A stretch of DNA of 14,813 nt from an uncultured Clostridia bacterium. GTDB lineage: Bacteria > Bacillota > Clostridia > Oscillospirales > Acutalibacteraceae. The stretch is from the NCBI GenBank assembly GCA_946187095.1, contig CAMHPW010000013.1:1-14813 (forward strand), given 5' to 3'. The position numbers were made by a program, and so were the translations under genes. The notes beneath the pieces are model-generated. The model ran no database searches, had not been told where the DNA came from, and was given only the letters and a program-made list of their open reading frames with translations. Positions 10,972 to 14,813 of the stretch are shown here, in pieces. Within the stretch, counting starts at the first letter, position 1. Every line of letters begins with the position of its first letter.

Positions 10972-13671
10972 ATGAAATCTTTTGGTCTTACAGACGAACA
11001 GGTCGCCCAATCGAAAGAAAAATACGGCGACAACCGTCTTACCGAACAGGCAAGGGAAACTTTCTGGCACAAGCTGCTTGAAAACTTCGGCGATCCCATG
11101 ATCAAAATTCTTATGGTCGCTCTGGTGCTGAATGTGATCTTCTGGCTGCTGCACCAGTTTGCAGGCATCGGTGACACGGAATGGTATGAAGCCGTAGGTA
11201 TTGCGGCAGCAGTTTTGATTGCAACTTTCGTTTCGACATTCTCGGAATACAACAATGAGAATGCTTTCCAGAAATTGCAGGAAGAAGCCTCTCTCATCAA
11301 GTGTAAGGTTTACCGCAACGGCGAAATTGCCGAAATAGCGATCAATGATATCGTTGTCGGTGACTGTGTGCTTTTGCAGAGCGGTGACAAGATACCTGCA
11401 GACGGTATTATCGTGGACGGAAATCTCTCCGTTGACCAGTCTGTTCTCAACGGCGAGAGCAAGGAAGCAAAGAAAATTGCCGTACCCGAAAACTACAAGC
11501 CCGATGATAATGAGGACCTTGATTTCCTGAATGAATACAAAGTATTCAGAGGTGCTGTTGTATGCTCAGGCAACGCCGTGATGGAAGTGACAGTCGTCGG
11601 TGACAAGTCTGTTTACGGTCAGATCGCAAAAGAACTCCAGATTGACGACGACAGAGAATCTCCCCTGCAGGTAAAACTCGCTAAACTCGCTGATGCTATC
11701 AGTAAATTCGGTTATATCGGCGGTGCAGCCATCGCTGTTGCCTATATGATCAAATCCATGTTCTTCTTTACAGGCGGTATCGGTGCCTATTTTGCAAATC
11801 CCGATTTTGTGATAACGATTTTCACAGACCTTCTCCATGCCCTCATGTTTGCCGTCGTTGTCATCGTTATGGCAGTGCCCGAAGGCTTGCCTCTGATGAT
11901 AGCTATTGTTTCTTCCATGAACATGAAGAAAATGCTCAATGACAACGTGCTTGTGCGTAAAGTCAGCGGTATCGAAACAGCAGGAAGTCTGAATATCCTT
12001 TTCAGCGACAAGACAGGTACGATCACAAAGGGTAAGCTCGAAGCAGTCAATTTCCTTGACGGAACAGGAAAGGAAGCAAAAACTTTTGAAGAGATCAAAG
12101 GCAAGGCAGGCGAAATGCTGGCACTCGCTTTGAAGCATAATACGAATGCGGTTATCACAGGTTCAGGCGATACACTGAAGGTAGTAGGCGGCAACCCCAC
12201 CGAAAGAGCTGTTTTGCAGTTTGTCGCACACGCTGAAGACAAATATCCGAATGTAAAGGCAGTGTATTCCGTGCCTTTCAACTCTACCAATAAATACAGT
12301 GCCACTACGATAGAGGGTGACAAGAATCTCACTCTGATCAAAGGTGCCCCTGAAAAGCTCATTCAGAATTGTAAATATTATTATGATGAAAAAGGCAATA
12401 AAGCCAAGTTTGACAGCAAAGTTCTCAATGAAAAAATTGATGAGCTGGCAAACAGAGCGATTCGTGTACTTGCCATTGCCACATCGGATACGGCTTTGAC
12501 AAGCGACTCACTTCCCGAAGGTGACTGGACACTGATCGGCGTGATCGGCATCCGTGACGAAGTAAGACCTGAATCCGTAACAGCGATTGAAGAAGTTCAC
12601 AATGCAGGCGTACAGGTAGTCATGATCACAGGCGACAGAAAAGAGACAGCCGTTGCGATTGCCAAAGATGCAGGCTTGCTCACATCGGATGATGACGTTG
12701 TACTGACATCTTCTGAATTGGCAAAAATGAGTGATGAAGAAGTCAAGGAAAAAATTCCGAAGATTCGTGTAATAGCCCGTGCATTGCCTACGGATAAGAG
12801 CCGTTTGGTAAGACTTTCACAGGAACTCAATCTCGTTGTCGGCATGACAGGTGACGGTGTCAATGACTCTCCTGCTCTTAAGAAGGCGGACGTTGGATTC
12901 GCAATGGGCGGCGGTACGGAAGTTGCCAAGGAAGCAAGTGACATTGTTATCCTCGATGATAACTTCAATTCTATCGCAAAAGCCATTCTCTACGGCAGAA
13001 CGATTTTCAACAATATCAGAAAGTTCATTACATTCCAGCTTTCTATTAACATTTCGGCGGTTCTCATATCCTTTATCATGCCGCTGCTTGACCTTTCCAA
13101 TCCGCTCACAATTACACAAATCTTGTGGGTAAATCTCGTCATGGATACATTGGCAGCCCTTGCCCTCGGCGGAGAGCCTGCACTCAAGCGTTACATGAAG
13201 GAACAGCCGAAACGCCGTGATGAAAGCATTGTCAGCAAATCAATGAAATCACAGCTCACGGTTTCAACGATGTGGATATTCCTTTGCAGTTTCTTTATAC
13301 TCGTTTCACAGATGTGGACAGCAAGCCCCGTTTGGAGTTTCGTCAGAAATACACAGAGCGAAAAAGGCGAGTGGATTTATCTTATGACGGCATATTTCGC
13401 TTTCTTCATCTTCATATCGGTATTCAATTCTCTGAACGTCAGAACGGAAAAGCTCAATGTATTCGAGCATATCACGGAAAATCCGAATTATTTCAGGATC
13501 ATGGGCTTGATTGTCGTGATTCAGGTAGTAATGACCTACATAGGCGGAGAGATATTCAACTGTCATGGTCTGAATGCAATGGAATGGCTGTTTGTGATCG
13601 TACTTTCTGTTTCGATAGTACCTGTTGACCTTATCAGAAAAGCCATTACGAATGCGGTAAACAAGAAATAA
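10972..13671 (+). CDS. P2B (PMCA-type) calcium-transporting P-type ATPase
   Basis: An ATP-driven cation pump in the cell membrane, expected to export calcium. The 899 residues have the full P-type layout. There is a cation-ATPase N-terminal region, membrane helices at about 42-60 and 74-92, and the actuator domain with NGES (160-163). Helices 3 and 4 carry AVPEGLP (E304). Phosphorylation is at D346 in SDKTGT, nucleotide binding at KGAPE (457-461), hinge motif TGDGVND (626-632), and six C-terminal helices follow. The ion-site pattern VPEGLPL in helix 4 and N721-LVM-D725 in helix 6 is that of P2B pumps with one calcium site, rather than SERCA-like P2A pumps. There is no long C-terminal extension, so the calmodulin-regulated tail of eukaryotic PMCAs is absent. 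It stands alone with its own promoter and terminator. Another divalent cation is possible but less likely. Confidence 0.93.
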   Translation: MKSFGLTDEQVAQSKEKYGDNRLTEQARETFWHKLLENFGDPMIKILMVALVLNVIFWLLHQFAGIGDTEWYEAVGIAAAVLIATFVSTFSEYNNENAFQKLQEEASLIKCKVYRNGEIAEIAINDIVVGDCVLLQSGDKIPADGIIVDGNLSVDQSVLNGESKEAKKIAVPENYKPDDNEDLDFLNEYKVFRGAVVCSGNAVMEVTVVGDKSVYGQIAKELQIDDDRESPLQVKLAKLADAISKFGYIGGAAIAVAYMIKSMFFFTGGIGAYFANPDFVITIFTDLLHALMFAVVVIVMAVPEGLPLMIAIVSSMNMKKMLNDNVLVRKVSGIETAGSLNILFSDKTGTITKGKLEAVNFLDGTGKEAKTFEEIKGKAGEMLALALKHNTNAVITGSGDTLKVVGGNPTERAVLQFVAHAEDKYPNVKAVYSVPFNSTNKYSATTIEGDKNLTLIKGAPEKLIQNCKYYYDEKGNKAKFDSKVLNEKIDELANRAIRVLAIATSDTALTSDSLPEGDWTLIGVIGIRDEVRPESVTAIEEVHNAGVQVVMITGDRKETAVAIAKDAGLLTSDDDVVLTSSELAKMSDEEVKEKIPKIRVIARALPTDKSRLVRLSQELNLVVGMTGDGVNDSPALKKADVGFAMGGGTEVAKEASDIVILDDNFNSIAKAILYGRTIFNNIRKFITFQLSINISAVLISFIMPLLDLSNPLTITQILWVNLVMDTLAALALGGEPALKRYMKEQPKRRDESIVSKSMKSQLTVSTMWIFLCSFFILVSQMWTASPVWSFVRNTQSEKGEWIYLMTAYFAFFIFISVFNSLNVRTEKLNVFEHITENPNYFRIMGLIVVIQVVMTYIGGEIFNCHGLNAMEWLFVIVLSVSIVPVDLIRKAITNAVNKK

Positions 13672-13678
13672 AAAAATC

Positions 13679-13712
13679 CTGCCGGCATTGCAGTATATGC
13701 CGGCAGTTTTTT
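13679..13712 (+). terminator. Intrinsic terminator after the calcium ATPase
   Basis: A 10-bp perfect stem, CTGCCGGCAT (13679-13688) and ATGCCGGCAG (13697-13706), with an 8-base loop and six T. An A-run precedes it, so it may also work weakly on the other strand. Confidence 0.93.
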
Positions 13713-13835
13713 CTTGAAAATTTTTAAGGTTTATTTTGCAGTAGTTTCAGGTGCAGTTCACAGTTTATTCATATTATGCGGATATAATCATATCATACGA
13801 TATGCATACGCCATCTTCTTCATAAAAAACTCCAC

Positions 13836-13886
13836 AAAAAAGCGATAACGGCAGTCTTGAAAAAAGGCTGCCGTTATCGTTTTTTT
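13836..13886 (-). terminator. Intrinsic terminator after the M20 dipeptidase (bidirectional)
   Basis: A 12-bp perfect stem, CGATAACGGCAG (13843-13854) and CTGCCGTTATCG (13868-13879), flanked by an A-run on the left and a T-run on the right. It can therefore act on both strands. On the minus strand it lies just past the dipeptidase stop. The 130 bases between it and the ATPase terminator hold a TATAAT (13783) on the plus strand with no good -35, and nothing else I recognise. Confidence 0.9.
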
Positions 13887-14813
13887 ATTTCACTGCAAAC
13901 TGATAGATGGCTTCAAGGCATATCTGAGCGTGTCTGAAGAAATTTTCCCTGTCAATGCTTTCGTCAGCATCATGCAGATTGCTGGGATCGCCTTCGAACA
14001 CGGGACCGAATGCCACGCCTTTATTTTTGAGAGTTCTCGCATAAGTGCCGCCGCCTGTGGAATAGATTCTGGCATCTTCACCTGTAACGGTTTTGTAGGC
14101 ATTCTTGAGGATATCGATAACAGGGGAATTTTCGGCTGCATAGAGAGGGGGTTCATGGTTGTATATCCCGACTTTAAGGGAATAGTCAGCAGCCTTTGCG
14201 GATATCTGCCTGATGATGTCGTTATGATCGGCTGTCACGGGATAACGGATATCGATATAGGCATTTGAGTTGTTTTCGTTGATATCGACGATACCGAGAT
14301 TGACTGTCAGACTGCCTGACTGCTCATCACTGCATGAAATGCCGAGAGTCTGACCGTCTGTTTCGGAGCCGATTTCTTTTCCAAGGAAGGTGCAGAGAGC
14401 ACCCAGAGAGGCATAGCCGTATATATCGGCAAGAGTTTTGATGAGATTCGCAGCGGCATTCACGCCAAGCTCAGGAGTAGAGCCATGGGAGGCTTTTCCG
14501 ACAGCGGTGAATTCACGGTCAACAAAGGCATCCGCTTTGGAGGGAACGGCATTGACAGCCATACCTGAACGGAATGTTTTGAGATATCTGTTTTCGGGTT
14601 CGTCAAGGGATATTTTCAGTTGAAGGATACCCTTTTCGCAGATGCAGATGCCGTATTCGGAATCGGGCGTAAAAGCCATATCAGGCATTTGTTCGGACTG
14701 AAAATAGGTTTCCATGTCATTCATGCCGGTCTCTTCGGCAGCACCGAAGATGAGGCGGAGTTTTCTGTCGGGAATGATATGGTTGTCTTTCAGGGCTTTG
14801 AAGCAGTAAAGGG
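13885..14813 (-). CDS. pepV: PepV-like M20 dipeptidase, partial (cut by right edge)
   Basis: A zinc-dependent cytoplasmic dipeptidase of family M20 (PepV type, broad specificity for dipeptides). About 308 C-terminal residues are visible. The frame is open to the right edge with no start needed inside the window. The visible part begins LYCFKALKDNHIIPDRK and RLIFGAAEETG, where the two glutamates are the catalytic base and a metal ligand. FTPDSEYG follows and supplies the next metal-binding aspartate. GKASHGSTPELGVNA belongs to the lid or dimer domain. STGGGTYAR and PSNLHDADESI near the end provide the last histidine ligand. The missing N-terminus (about 130-140 residues in known PepV) would hold the first His and Asp ligands. 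It converges on the calcium ATPase gene, with terminators between. Family is sure. PepV rather than another M20 peptidase is likely. Confidence 0.88.
   Translation of the reverse strand, partial: LYCFKALKDNHIIPDRKLRLIFGAAEETGMNDMETYFQSEQMPDMAFTPDSEYGICICEKGILQLKISLDEPENRYLKTFRSGMAVNAVPSKADAFVDREFTAVGKASHGSTPELGVNAAANLIKTLADIYGYASLGALCTFLGKEIGSETDGQTLGISCSDEQSGSLTVNLGIVDINENNSNAYIDIRYPVTADHNDIIRQISAKAADYSLKVGIYNHEPPLYAAENSPVIDILKNAYKTVTGEDARIYSTGGGTYARTLKNKGVAFGPVFEGDPSNLHDADESIDRENFFRHAQICLEAIYQFAVK

Noticed and set aside
11566..12362. Two minus-strand frames of about 190 codons opposite the ATPase gene
   Set aside because: They lie across the actuator, phosphorylation and start of nucleotide-binding domains of a clearly real P-type ATPase, and their translations show no known motif.

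Overview
The window reads as a chromosomal segment of a low-to-mid GC Firmicute, most likely a Clostridia member near Ruminococcus/Oscillospiraceae. The reasons are strong AGGAGG-type ribosome binding sites, the Firmicutes gene order rplS-lepB-rbgA-rnhB-yraN, a PepV-type dipeptidase, and a small protein whose C-terminus looks like the BofC C-terminal domain. The genus is inference. I see no phage, plasmid, transposase, CRISPR, tRNA or rRNA. Most of the content is housekeeping.

Positions 1-4600, minus strand. rplS (L19) is read from its own promoter and a structured leader and ends at an intrinsic terminator. A tightly packed run follows: three signal-peptidase-I paralogues (the first has lost its catalytic residues), the ribosome-assembly GTPase rbgA, rnhB, yraN, and the start of a PAP2-type phosphatase cut by the left edge. 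Gaps are 1-16 bp, and rbgA/rnhB and rnhB/yraN overlap.

Positions 4600-9500, minus strand. hom (homoserine dehydrogenase) and lysC (aspartokinase) form a two-gene operon for the aspartate-family pathway. lysC carries a strong internal Shine-Dalgarno and in-frame ATG at codon 246, the arrangement known for the overlapping alpha/beta subunits of Bacillus aspartokinase II. Upstream lies a class A penicillin-binding protein with an Asp/Asn-rich C-terminal tail.

Positions 9500-13700, plus strand. A divergent small membrane-anchored or secreted protein comes first. Next is an XRE-family regulator with a palindrome between its -10 box and start codon, and then a P2B (PMCA-like) calcium-pumping ATPase. 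The last two each have a promoter and a terminator. Convergent to the ATPase, on the minus strand, is a PepV-like M20 dipeptidase cut by the right edge. Terminators separate the two.

The main unexplained structure is a pair of dispersed elements at 3940-4048 and 7111-7246. Each has two inverted arms built from tandem AATKAGG heptamers around a related core. Each sits directly upstream of the Shine-Dalgarno of a minus-strand gene. No intergenic stretch exceeds 300 bases. No clearly new multi-gene system is visible. The best leads are the heptamer elements, the signal-peptidase triplet with an inactive member, and the lysC internal start.
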